Shown here: in pieces, positions 1 to 6,612 of the stretch
How positions within the stretch are numbered: position 1 is the first letter of the stretch
Layout of the letters: each line of letters begins with the position of its first letter
Origin: Actinomycetes bacterium
Lineage (GTDB): Bacteria; Actinomycetota; Acidimicrobiia; Acidimicrobiales; SZUA-35
DNA: 20,487 nucleotides
Reading direction: 5' to 3'
Assembly: GCA_024227975.1 (NCBI GenBank)
Contig: JAAETV010000659.1
Span: 1-20,487, forward strand
Translations under genes and position numbers: made by a program
Notes under the pieces: model-generated
What the model was told of the DNA's origin: nothing
What the model saw: the letters and a program-made list of their open reading frames with translations, nothing else
Database searches by the model: none

Positions 1-250
1 CGACCGCCCTCACCTCGAAGCCGGTGCGCACGTCGATGAGGTCATTGGGTCGGACCCGGTCGATGAGCCGCCCCATCGCCTCCTCGGCATTCTCCATGCG
101 GGGGGTCAAGGCGGCGTAGTTCTCGACAATCGGGGCACCACCCAGAAACTCTCGCTGCTCTATGAGAACCACGCGGCTGCCGAGCTCAGCGGCGGTGGCG
201 GCGGCTTCGAGACCGGCTGGCCCACCTCCAATCACCACGATCGTTTCCAT
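1..250 (-). CDS. HdrA-like FAD-binding subunit, N-terminal part
   Basis: The gene is read on the minus strand from an ATG at 250 and runs off the left edge, so only about 83 N-terminal residues are visible. They begin METIVVIGGGPAGLEAA, a Rossmann dinucleotide-binding fold with the GxGxxG signature (GGGPAG), followed by a second strand ending in an acidic residue (VVLIEQ) and the LGG motif seen in FAD-dependent HdrA-like and pyridine-nucleotide reductases. It lies 45 nt downstream of the HdrB-like gene on the same strand, which is the main reason for preferring an HdrA-like subunit to a generic flavoprotein reductase. In such complexes HdrA carries FAD and passes electrons to the HdrC and HdrB iron-sulfur subunits in the cytoplasm. 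The domains that would prove this lie outside the window. Confidence 0.7.
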   Translation of the reverse strand, partial: METIVVIGGGPAGLEAAATAAELGSRVVLIEQREFLGGAPIVENYAALTPRMENAEEAMGRLIDRVRPNDLIDVRTGFEVRAV

Positions 251-295
251 ACTCAAACTGCACCCCCAGCTAGTACGAGCTTCGCGCTCTGCTTG

Positions 296-1483
296 CTATG
301 CGTCGGCATCTTCCCAGGTCAGAAACTCTTGCTCGCCGCGCTCGAGCTTGGCGATGTCGGCCTGGAACTCGGCCCAAGCCGCTTCGTGGTCGATCCCCAT
401 CTTCTCGAGCAGGGGCCGGTATTCGGTCGAGTGCCAGTGGAGCTGGCACACCTTGTATGGATGGGCGCCCATAGCCAGCGCGGCGAATTGGGCCTCGGAC
501 ATGACCGGCACCCCGACGTTGGCCTTGTGGGCCTGGGCCGCGAACTGGCTCTTGTCGAGTGTCGTCACACAGCCTGTGTCGTGGGTGAGGACGACATCGG
601 GATCCGCCTCCTCCTTCATCACCTCGATCTTGCGTCGGGTGGCAAAGGAGCGGGTGAAGTCGCGCTGGACGAGGATGTGGCGAAAGCCGAAACCGCAGCA
701 GTCGAACCAGGTGGAGTAGTTCCTGACCTCGGCGCCCAAGGCTTCGACCAGGCCAGTCACGATGGCCGTCCGCTGCCCGCCGTAGATCTCCTGGTCATAG
801 ATGGCGTCGCCCTCGACCAGCTTGTAGTAGTGGCAGGCCGGATGGACCGTGACTGCGATTCCGGACAAGTCGAGGACCTGATTCTCGACGATGCGGTCCT
901 TCATGGCGTAAAACCACTCGGAATAGTGGACGAGCTCCTCCGGCATCACCAGTGGCTTGCCTAGCTTGGCCATCACGTCGCGCACCTGGCGGCGCAGGTC
1001 TGCGTGGTGGATCAGCTCCTCCCGTACCTCCTTATAGTGGCCGAAGGAGGTACCACAGTGGATGAGCGGGTAGTAGCCCGACTCCTTGGCCGCAGCGAAG
1101 TTCCGCATGGCCACGGCCGCTTGAGCGGCCGCGTTGGAGGTGGCGCTGGCGTAGTAGTTCCAAGCGGTGCACGAGGTCTGGTCGCGGGGGTCGACATAGT
1201 CGAGACCGAGCTTGCGCATGGCCCAGAAGATCGACGTCGAGTAGCCGGGGATGTGACCACACTGGCCACATGACTTGTGATGCCAAAGGTTGGCCATCGG
1301 TATCTTCTTCGGCCGGCTGTACTTGGTGTCGACCTCGATGTAGGGCTCGGGTACCCGATCGATGATCCACTCGCCCTCTGCTTCGAGGCGAAATAGCTCA
1401 TCGTGGAAATCCTCAGGGGTGTGGTGCTCGTCACGCCGGTATTGCTCTTTCTTCCTCAACACCACGTTGACGGGGGTAGTCAT
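296..1483 (-). CDS. HdrB-like cysteine-rich (CCG-domain) subunit
   Basis: This 395-residue protein resembles heterodisulfide reductase subunit B and related CCG-domain proteins, which bind iron-sulfur clusters and do the thiol/disulfide or electron-transfer chemistry. The second CCG motif is readable: C217 (HPAC), C262-C263 (DCCGFG) and C305 (DTGC), but the last element has one cysteine instead of CxxC. The first motif is more degenerate: C72 and C75 (CGQC), C105 alone (SCTAW, no CC pair) and C143. The protein is longer than classical HdrB (about 300 residues), with roughly 70 extra N-terminal residues. The ATG overlaps the stop of the HdrC-like gene in an ATGA, so the two are translationally coupled. 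Because of the altered motifs the natural substrate is unlikely to be the methanogen heterodisulfide (inference). Family confidence is good; the partner is unknown. Confidence 0.8.
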   Translation of the reverse strand: MTTPVNVVLRKKEQYRRDEHHTPEDFHDELFRLEAEGEWIIDRVPEPYIEVDTKYSRPKKIPMANLWHHKSCGQCGHIPGYSTSIFWAMRKLGLDYVDPRDQTSCTAWNYYASATSNAAAQAAVAMRNFAAAKESGYYPLIHCGTSFGHYKEVREELIHHADLRRQVRDVMAKLGKPLVMPEELVHYSEWFYAMKDRIVENQVLDLSGIAVTVHPACHYYKLVEGDAIYDQEIYGGQRTAIVTGLVEALGAEVRNYSTWFDCCGFGFRHILVQRDFTRSFATRRKIEVMKEEADPDVVLTHDTGCVTTLDKSQFAAQAHKANVGVPVMSEAQFAALAMGAHPYKVCQLHWHSTEYRPLLEKMGIDHEAAWAEFQADIAKLERGEQEFLTWEDADA

Positions 1484-2196
1484 ACTTCGATCCCTTCCTC
1501 TTCCAGTCTCTCCTCCATGACCTCTTCCAGGATCATGTGCAGCCCCTCATCGACGCCACGGATCAGGTCGAGAGCCCCGGTCTCCAGCCAGATGATGTAG
1601 AGCTCGATGAGGGTCCGGTCGGCGACGTCCCAACTCGTCGAGGTCGTGTGCAATGTCTCAGGGGGCAGGGCCCGACGCCAGAGATCGAGGTTGTCCGAGA
1701 CGTCCTTCACCTCGGGGCCCCAGTCGGGAAATGCATCGGGCTGCAACATGTCGGGCGAGACCTGGGTACCGGTCGACATGATCTTGTAGATGATGCGGGA
1801 GTAGCCTTCCAGAGCCTGGCGGGCCGATCCCAGACCGTTGTTGACGGCGACCTCCCGGAGGACGGTGATGATCCCGCCCGGGATGTTTCCCCGTGGACAG
1901 CGGACGCACGAGAAACACTGGGAGCACTCCCAGATGTCTTCCTCCATCTGCTGGTAGATGAGCTCCACATCCTCCCGGGCTGCGGCCTGGGTAATCCGTC
2001 GAGGGCTGAAGTCGTAGAAGCGAGCCGATGGACACGCCGCGACGCAGATACCGCACTCATAGCAACCATTGAGGTAGTCGGGGTACCGCATGTCGGCCCT
2101 GACTTCGTCGAAGAGTCGCTGCTTCTCCTCGAACGGCACGGCCTCGTGGCCCGCAACCTGAGGAGCTTTGTAGAGCGCGCTCATCGTTTCGGTCAT
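1480..2196 (-). CDS. HdrC-like 4Fe-4S subunit
   Basis: This 238-residue protein carries two ferredoxin-type cysteine clusters: C45, C48, C51, C55-P (CYECGICVAACP) and C91, C94, C97, C100-P (CSQCFSCVRCP). The second has two residues, not the usual three, before the final cysteine. It matches HdrC and related subunits that bridge flavin and CCG-domain subunits; about 95 helical C-terminal residues follow. It is the first gene of the visible Hdr-like operon and overlaps the HdrB-like start by 4 nt. AAGGA lies about 8 nt upstream of its ATG. No hydrogenase-linked, formate dehydrogenase or FlxABCD-type partner gene is in the window, so the electron donor cannot be named. Cytosolic: no signal peptide or membrane segment was seen. 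Confidence 0.82.
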   Translation of the reverse strand: MTETMSALYKAPQVAGHEAVPFEEKQRLFDEVRADMRYPDYLNGCYECGICVAACPSARFYDFSPRRITQAAAREDVELIYQQMEEDIWECSQCFSCVRCPRGNIPGGIITVLREVAVNNGLGSARQALEGYSRIIYKIMSTGTQVSPDMLQPDAFPDWGPEVKDVSDNLDLWRRALPPETLHTTSTSWDVADRTLIELYIIWLETGALDLIRGVDEGLHMILEEVMEERLEEEGIEV

Positions 2197-2259
2197 CGAA
2201 GTCCTTGAGAGGTCGTTTGCGATGCCAGCAGATCGGTCCTCATCTGCTTCCCCAAATCA

Positions 2260-2279
2260 ATATTCGTGATCGCTAATAT
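2260..2279 (-). promoter_or_regulatory. Imperfect 20-bp palindrome upstream of the Hdr-like operon
   Basis: In the 149-bp gap between the HpaB-type gene and the HdrC-like gene, an AT-rich 20-bp segment is complementary at 8 of 10 symmetric pairs, with outer arms ATATT/AATAT and a central GATC. It lies about 64 nt upstream of the HdrC-like start, where an operator or promoter element would be expected. It is the most AT-rich patch in the gap. No known regulator was recognised. The rest of the gap holds no gene. Confidence 0.35.
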
Positions 2280-2330
2280 CAGCATGTAGAGCTACCGCAG
2301 TCAAGGCCGCTCCCCGTGCTCCGGAACCGG

Positions 2331-2344
2331 GCCCAGAACTGGGC
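2331..2344 (-). repeat. Short inverted repeat just after the HpaB-type stop codon
   Basis: Perfect 6-bp arms (GCCCAG/CTGGGC) separated by two bases begin one base past the stop codon of the HpaB-type gene. The position suits transcript-end processing or weak termination, but no T-run follows on the minus strand, so it is not a typical intrinsic terminator. The hydroxylase and the Hdr-like operon may be co-transcribed. Confidence 0.25.
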
Positions 2345-2345
2345 T

Positions 2346-3812
2346 CTAGGACCGTGCTCTGGCCAAGATGCCGTCGATGAGCTCATCGGCCCGGGCCCGG
2401 TTGGCCGCCGAGTACCTCTCGTGGGTCGCGATCCGGTTGGTCCGAGACGAAGCCAGATAGTTCCGCTCGTAGAGCTCATTGCGACCACCGAACGTCGACC
2501 CAACGAAGTCCCAAGCCAACCGGTAGATGGCCGACCTCTCCTCGGCGTCGTGGCCTTCGGCCCCGGGGAGGAACTCATCGATCAGGGGACGCAGCCGCTC
2601 ATCGTCGAGCTGACCACGGCTGGCGGTAGCCAAGAGGTTGTGGCTGCCCACCGTCTTCAGGATCTCGTTGACTCTCGTGAACCAGACGGGGAGGATCGAT
2701 CGCATCGGGTGCAGGGCCCGGGCCTCGGGATAGACACCACCGTCGGGCCATGTCTTGCAGTTCTCCTCTGAGATGAGCACGGTGCTCCGGGTCACTTCGA
2801 TATAGCTGAGGATCTCCCCCAGGGCCTCGAGCGTGCGGGGAGAATTGTCATTGACGATCTCGGCCATCCGAGCAACGAGCCCGTAGGCGAACTCGAGCTT
2901 GGTCAAGGCCCGGATCGTCGTCTGCTGCATGATGTTGGGCCACCATGAGCTCGGCATCATCACACTGTTGTAGACAGCGGTGTTCCCGTCGATCCACACG
3001 TTCTCCCGTGGCACCTCGACGTCATCGAAGATGCAGTAGGCGTCCTGCTCGTCGAAGCGGGTGGAGAACGGGGCGTCGAACGGATGGGCGTCAGGCCTGG
3101 CCGCGCTGTCGCGACACAGGAAGATCAGCCCCGGAGCGTCCATGCGCACCGTAAAGGCAACCGCATACTCGGAAGGAGCGTCGGGGGGAAGGGGATGGCC
3201 GGGGTAGACCGTCTGCTCGTCGGCGAAGGGGGCCAGCGTCGCCAACAATCGGGCTCCTCGCACGATGATGGCGTCCTTGGTCTCACCAACCTTGTGGAGG
3301 GGCACGGGGTTGCCCTGGAATTGGGCGTCTTTCACCTTGTCGACAACGGGGTGGACGATGGTGTGGGTGAGGGATAGATCGTCGGTTCGCAGTCGTTTCT
3401 GGAAGTCGATCAGGTTCTGGCAACCCTGCTCGTTGCTCCCGTCCTTTCCCCGCCAGTCCGTCGGGTTGTCGGCGAAGCCGGCGAAGGTCACGTTCACATA
3501 GTCGGGGGTCCGTCCCATGAGGCCGACACTCATCTCAGCCATGCGCCGCAGGCCAATATGGCGACGCTTGAGATCCTCCTTCGAGCGGGGCTGCATATGG
3601 CTGACGTTGATCTTCTCTCCGTTTGCCGGATCGCGGATGAGTAGCTCATCTGCGTACTCGAACTGGCGGTCGTACCATTCGGCGATGGCATGCGCCCCCT
3701 GCGTGAACTCCGGGTGAGACACGACGTCGTCGACCTTCTCGCCGCCGATCCAGATCTCGCGGCCGCTGGCTGCGAGATCGGTCAGGTACTCGGCTCCCGT
3801 GCGTGCTCCCAT
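2346..3812 (-). CDS. HpaB-type FADH2-dependent aromatic hydroxylase
   Basis: This 488-residue protein has the length and layout of the 4-hydroxyphenylacetate 3-monooxygenase oxygenase component (HpaB/PvcC family). The start MGARTGAEYL is the family's typical opening; RTPDYVNV lies at 101-108, and the flavin/substrate region SRFDENDA..FDDVxVP is represented by TRFDEQDAYCIFDDVEVPRE at about 251-270. Members hydroxylate phenols ortho to the hydroxyl, using reduced flavin from a separate reductase. The related 4-hydroxybutyryl-CoA dehydratase binds a 4Fe-4S cluster through a CxxxC pair near residue 100, which is absent here, so a hydroxylase is preferred. GAGGGGAG lies 4 nt before the ATG. No HpaC-type reductase is in the window. 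It diverges from the VOC and HsaA-like genes, which suggests a shared aromatic substrate (inference). Confidence 0.8.
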   Translation of the reverse strand: MGARTGAEYLTDLAASGREIWIGGEKVDDVVSHPEFTQGAHAIAEWYDRQFEYADELLIRDPANGEKINVSHMQPRSKEDLKRRHIGLRRMAEMSVGLMGRTPDYVNVTFAGFADNPTDWRGKDGSNEQGCQNLIDFQKRLRTDDLSLTHTIVHPVVDKVKDAQFQGNPVPLHKVGETKDAIIVRGARLLATLAPFADEQTVYPGHPLPPDAPSEYAVAFTVRMDAPGLIFLCRDSAARPDAHPFDAPFSTRFDEQDAYCIFDDVEVPRENVWIDGNTAVYNSVMMPSSWWPNIMQQTTIRALTKLEFAYGLVARMAEIVNDNSPRTLEALGEILSYIEVTRSTVLISEENCKTWPDGGVYPEARALHPMRSILPVWFTRVNEILKTVGSHNLLATASRGQLDDERLRPLIDEFLPGAEGHDAEERSAIYRLAWDFVGSTFGGRNELYERNYLASSRTNRIATHERYSAANRARADELIDGILARARS

Positions 3813-3892
3813 TGGACTCCCCTCAGGGTCGGCTAGGCCAGACCGGAGATCGGCAGCCCATCAAAACGGATTCCAGTTCATCTCCTCGGCGA

Positions 3893-3914
3893 TAGAGCCC
3901 AAAGGCCCTTTCAC
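3893..3914 (-). promoter_or_regulatory. Candidate regulator box shared with the diiron operon
   Basis: In the 188-bp divergent intergenic region, this 22-bp segment matches 16572-16593 at 19 of 22 positions, including an identical 16-base stretch (CCAAAGGCCCTTTCAC on the plus strand). It contains the small dyad AAAGG-C-CCTTT. Both copies have the same orientation relative to the minus-strand gene behind them and end about 80-90 bp from its start codon. This copy matches the DosR/DevR-like core less well (10 of 14) than the other. It could serve either divergent gene. Confidence 0.45.
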
Positions 3915-3932
3915 AAAGGAGGGGGTTCGGTA

Positions 3933-3984
3933 ACAGTGCTTCCAAGTGTCGGTCACAGTACTTTCCAGTGACGGTGCTTTCCAG
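3933..3984 (+). repeat. Three imperfect CTTYCCAR-containing repeats before the VOC gene
   Basis: Related segments follow one another directly upstream of the VOC gene. Cores are CTTCCAAG at 3939, CTTTCCAG at 3961 and CTTTCCAG at 3977, with flanking ACAGTGC/ACAGTAC/CGGTGC. A GTCAC...GTGAC inverted pair brackets the middle copy. Spacing is 22 then 16 bp. This could be an array of binding sites or a short slippage-derived duplication; no known motif was recognised. Confidence 0.35.
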
Positions 3985-4000
3985 CGGAGGTATGACGACC

Positions 4001-4561
4001 ATGGCTCAGACGAATCCCAACGGACCGACCGTTCAGCACCTGGCCCTGATGGTGCGCGATATCGAGGCTTCGCACCGCTTCTACACCGAGGCAATCGGCT
4101 TCGAGCAATGCGGCAAGCTCGGCGACGACGACACCGCTCGCATCGACTTCCGTTTCTACCGAGGGGCACCGGACCGCCACCATGACCTCGCTCTGGTGCA
4201 GATCCCTGATCCTTCCCAGTTCCCCCCGGCCAACACCGACTGGAACATGATCGAGAACAAGCAGGGCATCAACCACTTCGCCGTCTGCTATCCGACCCGC
4301 GAAGCCTTCCTCGAACGGCTCGAGGTCTTGCGAGACTTCGGCGTTGAGTTCCGCCAACGGGGCAACCACGGCATGACCCACAGTGTCTATGTCTCCGATC
4401 CAGACGGCCATGGGGTTGAGATCCTCTACGAACTGCCCGAGGATGTCTGGATCGATGACGTCAATGCAGCCCTCAACTACTGGAAACCGATACCCACCGA
4501 CGGAGCGGATTCTCTCGAGGACTCGACCGACTATCAGCGCTTCGCTGCCACCAAGGACTGA
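4001..4561 (+). CDS. VOC-superfamily protein, probable extradiol-type dioxygenase or related metalloenzyme
   Basis: This 186-residue protein belongs to the vicinal oxygen chelate (glyoxalase/bleomycin/extradiol dioxygenase) superfamily. Two modules are visible, about 10-70 and 88-146, with candidate metal ligands at the expected strand positions: H13 (HLALMVRD), H61 (RHHDLAL), H92 (NHFAV) and E140 (HGVEILYE). The DPDGHGVEI motif at 133-141 is typical of the C-terminal module. The start at 4001 was chosen because GGAGG ends 10 nt before it; the in-frame ATG at 3992 is only 1 nt from that site. It is followed after 4 nt by the HsaA-like gene. Between two flavin hydroxylase-like genes, ring cleavage of a catechol is the natural reading, but the substrate, and whether it is a dioxygenase rather than an isomerase or lyase, cannot be settled. 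Confidence 0.8.
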   Translation: MAQTNPNGPTVQHLALMVRDIEASHRFYTEAIGFEQCGKLGDDDTARIDFRFYRGAPDRHHDLALVQIPDPSQFPPANTDWNMIENKQGINHFAVCYPTREAFLERLEVLRDFGVEFRQRGNHGMTHSVYVSDPDGHGVEILYELPEDVWIDDVNAALNYWKPIPTDGADSLEDSTDYQRFAATKD

Positions 4562-4565
4562 CTAC

Positions 4566-5726
4566 ATGACCGATTTGGACCCCCTGCAGGACGCCCGAGA
4601 CATCGCTGCCATCATCTTGCCCAGGGGTGACGAGATCGAAGCAGCTCGGCGGCTGCCACCCGACATCGCTGATCTCATGCGCAGTCGCGGAATCTTCCGT
4701 CAGTGCATCCCGAAGGCCCTCGGAGGCCGCGAAGCTCACCCGCTCGAGACCCTGCGAGTCATCGAGGAAATCGCGCGCGGCGACGGTTCGACGGCATGGG
4801 TGGCGATGGTCGGCTGCACTACTGCGCTGCTATCAGGCTATTTCGATGATCATTGGGCGAAAGAAATCTACGGTCGCGACCTCGATGTGATCTCAGCCGG
4901 TGCAACCGCTCCTACCGGCCGGGCGGTGAAGGTCGATGGTGGGATCGAAGTAACCGGTCAGTGGCAATGGGGCAGCGGCTGCGACTATGCCGATTGGCTG
5001 GTAGGGGGATCCCTGCTGGTCGACGAGTCCGGAGAGTTGGTTCTCGACGAGGATGGCAATCCACATCATCTGCTGCCCCTGCTCGCCGCGGACCAGGTAG
5101 AGATCCTCGACACCTGGTATGTACACGGAATGGCCGGCTCTGGAAGTACCGACTTCACGGCTAGCGGCGCTTTCGTACCCGATGGCCGGTGGCTGCGCTT
5201 CGGGTTCAGCAAGCCACGCTTGTCCGGTCTCTACCAATTCCCACTGCTCGGCTTCCTCGGGCTCGGGGTGTGCTCGATCTCCCTCGGTGTGGCTCGCCGT
5301 GCCATCGAGGAACTGACCGCCCTGGCCGTGGACAAGGTACCCACCGCCAGCAACAAACCTCTGGCTATGCGGGGCTATGTCCAATCAGCAGTGGCCGAGG
5401 CTGAGGCCGCAGTACGGTCGGCCCGGGCCCTGCTTCGTGAGGCAGTCGACGAGGCCTACGACGCAGCAGTCACCGGCGAGCCTCTCACCGTCGAGCACCG
5501 GGCCTTGCTGCGCCTGGCGACGACGAACGCGTCGCGTCAATCGGCCAAGGCGGTCGATCTGATGTACAACGCCGCCGGCGGCACGCCGGTCTACAACCGC
5601 AGCCCCCTGTCCAGGCTGTTTCGCGACATGCATGTCGCCACCCAGCACATCATGGTCGGCCCACCCACCTACGAGCTGATTGGCCGCTACTACCTGGGGA
5701 TGCGGATCGATACCAGCGGCCTATAG
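4566..5726 (+). CDS. Acyl-CoA dehydrogenase-fold flavin monooxygenase, HsaA-like
   Basis: This 386-residue protein has the acyl-CoA dehydrogenase fold but matches the branch of group D flavin monooxygenases (HsaA, DszC and relatives). It has an N-terminal helical domain with RGIFRQCIPKALGG near residue 40, DGSTAWVAMVGC near 75, and a central strand domain with GQWQWGSGCDYADWLVGG where dehydrogenases have GxKxWxTxG. The C-terminal domain has MYNAAGGTPVYNRSPLSRLFRDMH, and the region shortly after it (QHIMVGPPTYE) is typical of the type-2 C-terminal domain rather than of a catalytic-Glu dehydrogenase. Such enzymes use FMNH2 or FADH2 supplied by a separate reductase, which is not present here. 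AAGGA lies about 9 nt before the ATG and the preceding stop is 4 nt away, so it forms an operon with the VOC gene. Its natural substrate is unknown. Confidence 0.78.
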   Translation: MTDLDPLQDARDIAAIILPRGDEIEAARRLPPDIADLMRSRGIFRQCIPKALGGREAHPLETLRVIEEIARGDGSTAWVAMVGCTTALLSGYFDDHWAKEIYGRDLDVISAGATAPTGRAVKVDGGIEVTGQWQWGSGCDYADWLVGGSLLVDESGELVLDEDGNPHHLLPLLAADQVEILDTWYVHGMAGSGSTDFTASGAFVPDGRWLRFGFSKPRLSGLYQFPLLGFLGLGVCSISLGVARRAIEELTALAVDKVPTASNKPLAMRGYVQSAVAEAEAAVRSARALLREAVDEAYDAAVTGEPLTVEHRALLRLATTNASRQSAKAVDLMYNAAGGTPVYNRSPLSRLFRDMHVATQHIMVGPPTYELIGRYYLGMRIDTSGL

Positions 5727-5748
5727 ACCTTCTGCCAGGCATTCTCGG

Positions 5749-5761
5749 TCCTGCACCAGGA
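5749..5761. terminator. Small hairpin in the 36-bp convergent gap (weak candidate)
   Basis: TCCTG and CAGGA form a perfect 5-bp stem with a CAC loop between the convergent HsaA-like and enoyl-CoA hydratase genes. The position fits a bidirectional transcript end, but there is no T-run on either strand. Confidence 0.25.
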
Positions 5762-5762
5762 G

Positions 5763-6575
5763 CTATCGACCTTTGAACTCCGGTTTGCGTTTCTCCATGA
5801 AGGCCTTTGGTCCTTCCCGGGCGTCCTCGGTTGCCATCACCTCGCGAGCACACTCGTTCTCGATCCGGAAGGCTTCATCCAGGGGTACACCACTCGATCG
5901 GATGACGGCTTCCTTGGCCTTGGCCAGTGCGATGGGGGCACCCTGGGCTACCGCTTTGGCCACCTCGCGAGCCCGGCCGCCGACCTCGCGGGCTGGGGTC
6001 GTCTCGGTGACGAGACCATAGCGGAGGGCCTCCTCGGCGCTGATGGGCTCACCCCCGAGGATCACCTTCATCGCCGCCGTGTATGGGATCTGGCGAGCCA
6101 GTCGGGCCAGGGAGCCACCGGCCGGGATCAGGCCCCGCCGTACCTCGGTGAGCCCAAAGGTGGCTTCCTCCGACGCAATCCGGAAGTCGGTACCGAGCAG
6201 GATCTCCGTTCCGCCGGCGAGAGCATGACCGTTGACGGCGACGACAACCGGTTTGAACAAGTCGAAGCCGCGCAACAGTGCCGTGCTCAACAACTTCCGA
6301 TTGGCCATTAGACGCTCATCCCACTCGTCCTCGACTTCGCGGCTGCCAGTGAGAAGCGGGATCAACCGGCCGAGATCAGCCCCGGCGCAGAACGCCTTGT
6401 CGCCACTCCCCTCCAGGAGCACAACCCGTACCGTTGGATCGTCACGGAGCTCCCCCCAAGCGTCAGCCAGTCGTACGATCATCTCCGGGGACATGGCGTT
6501 TCGTCGCTCGGGTCGATTGAGGGTCAGGATGGCAACGCCATCGGCTTGATCACGTAGCAAGTGCGGATGCTGCAT
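5763..6575 (-). CDS. Enoyl-CoA hydratase/isomerase family protein
   Basis: This 270-residue crotonase-fold protein has the usual landmarks: LNRPERRNAM at 19-28, the oxyanion-hole segment AFCAGADL at 61-68, NGHALAGGTEILLGTD at 115-130 and FGLTEVRRGLIPAGG at 140-154. Glutamates at 124 and 144 occupy the positions of the two catalytic glutamates of crotonase (spacing 20, as in E144/E164), so hydratase activity is plausible. The C-terminus (GPKAFMEKRKPEFKGR) is typical of enoyl-CoA hydratases. GGAG lies 8 nt before the ATG. It is the last gene of the luciferase-like/acyl-CoA dehydrogenase operon, 37 nt after its neighbour, and probably takes part in beta-oxidation of the same acyl-CoA. Chain length and exact substrate cannot be read from the sequence. 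Confidence 0.88.
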   Translation of the reverse strand: MQHPHLLRDQADGVAILTLNRPERRNAMSPEMIVRLADAWGELRDDPTVRVVLLEGSGDKAFCAGADLGRLIPLLTGSREVEDEWDERLMANRKLLSTALLRGFDLFKPVVVAVNGHALAGGTEILLGTDFRIASEEATFGLTEVRRGLIPAGGSLARLARQIPYTAAMKVILGGEPISAEEALRYGLVTETTPAREVGGRAREVAKAVAQGAPIALAKAKEAVIRSSGVPLDEAFRIENECAREVMATEDAREGPKAFMEKRKPEFKGR

Positions 6576-6612
6576 CGCTCACTCCAGATTGTGCTCGGGC
6601 TTGGTGCCGGTA

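Noticed and set aside
251..295. Small GAGC/GCTC hairpin between the HdrB- and HdrA-like genes
   Set aside because: Only a 4-bp stem; too weak to claim processing or regulation.
293..964. 223-residue plus-strand open frame opposite the HdrB-like gene
   Set aside because: Shadow frame: the minus-strand frame carries the cysteine motifs and the ATGA overlap with its neighbour.
2346..3812. 4-hydroxybutyryl-CoA dehydratase as an identity for the HpaB-type gene
   Set aside because: The CxxxC pair near residue 100 needed for its 4Fe-4S cluster is missing, and the TRFDEQDAYCIFDDVEVPRE segment fits the hydroxylases.
3936..3971. Possible 11-codon leader frame after AAAGGAGG in the divergent region
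   Set aside because: The GTG is about 14 nt from the ribosome-binding-like sequence and the peptide has no regulatory signature; chance is as likely.
5799..5816. Match to the regulatory box (AAGGCCTTTGGTCC) near the end of the enoyl-CoA hydratase gene
   Set aside because: It encodes the conserved C-terminal segment GPKAFMEK, so the resemblance is explained by coding sequence.
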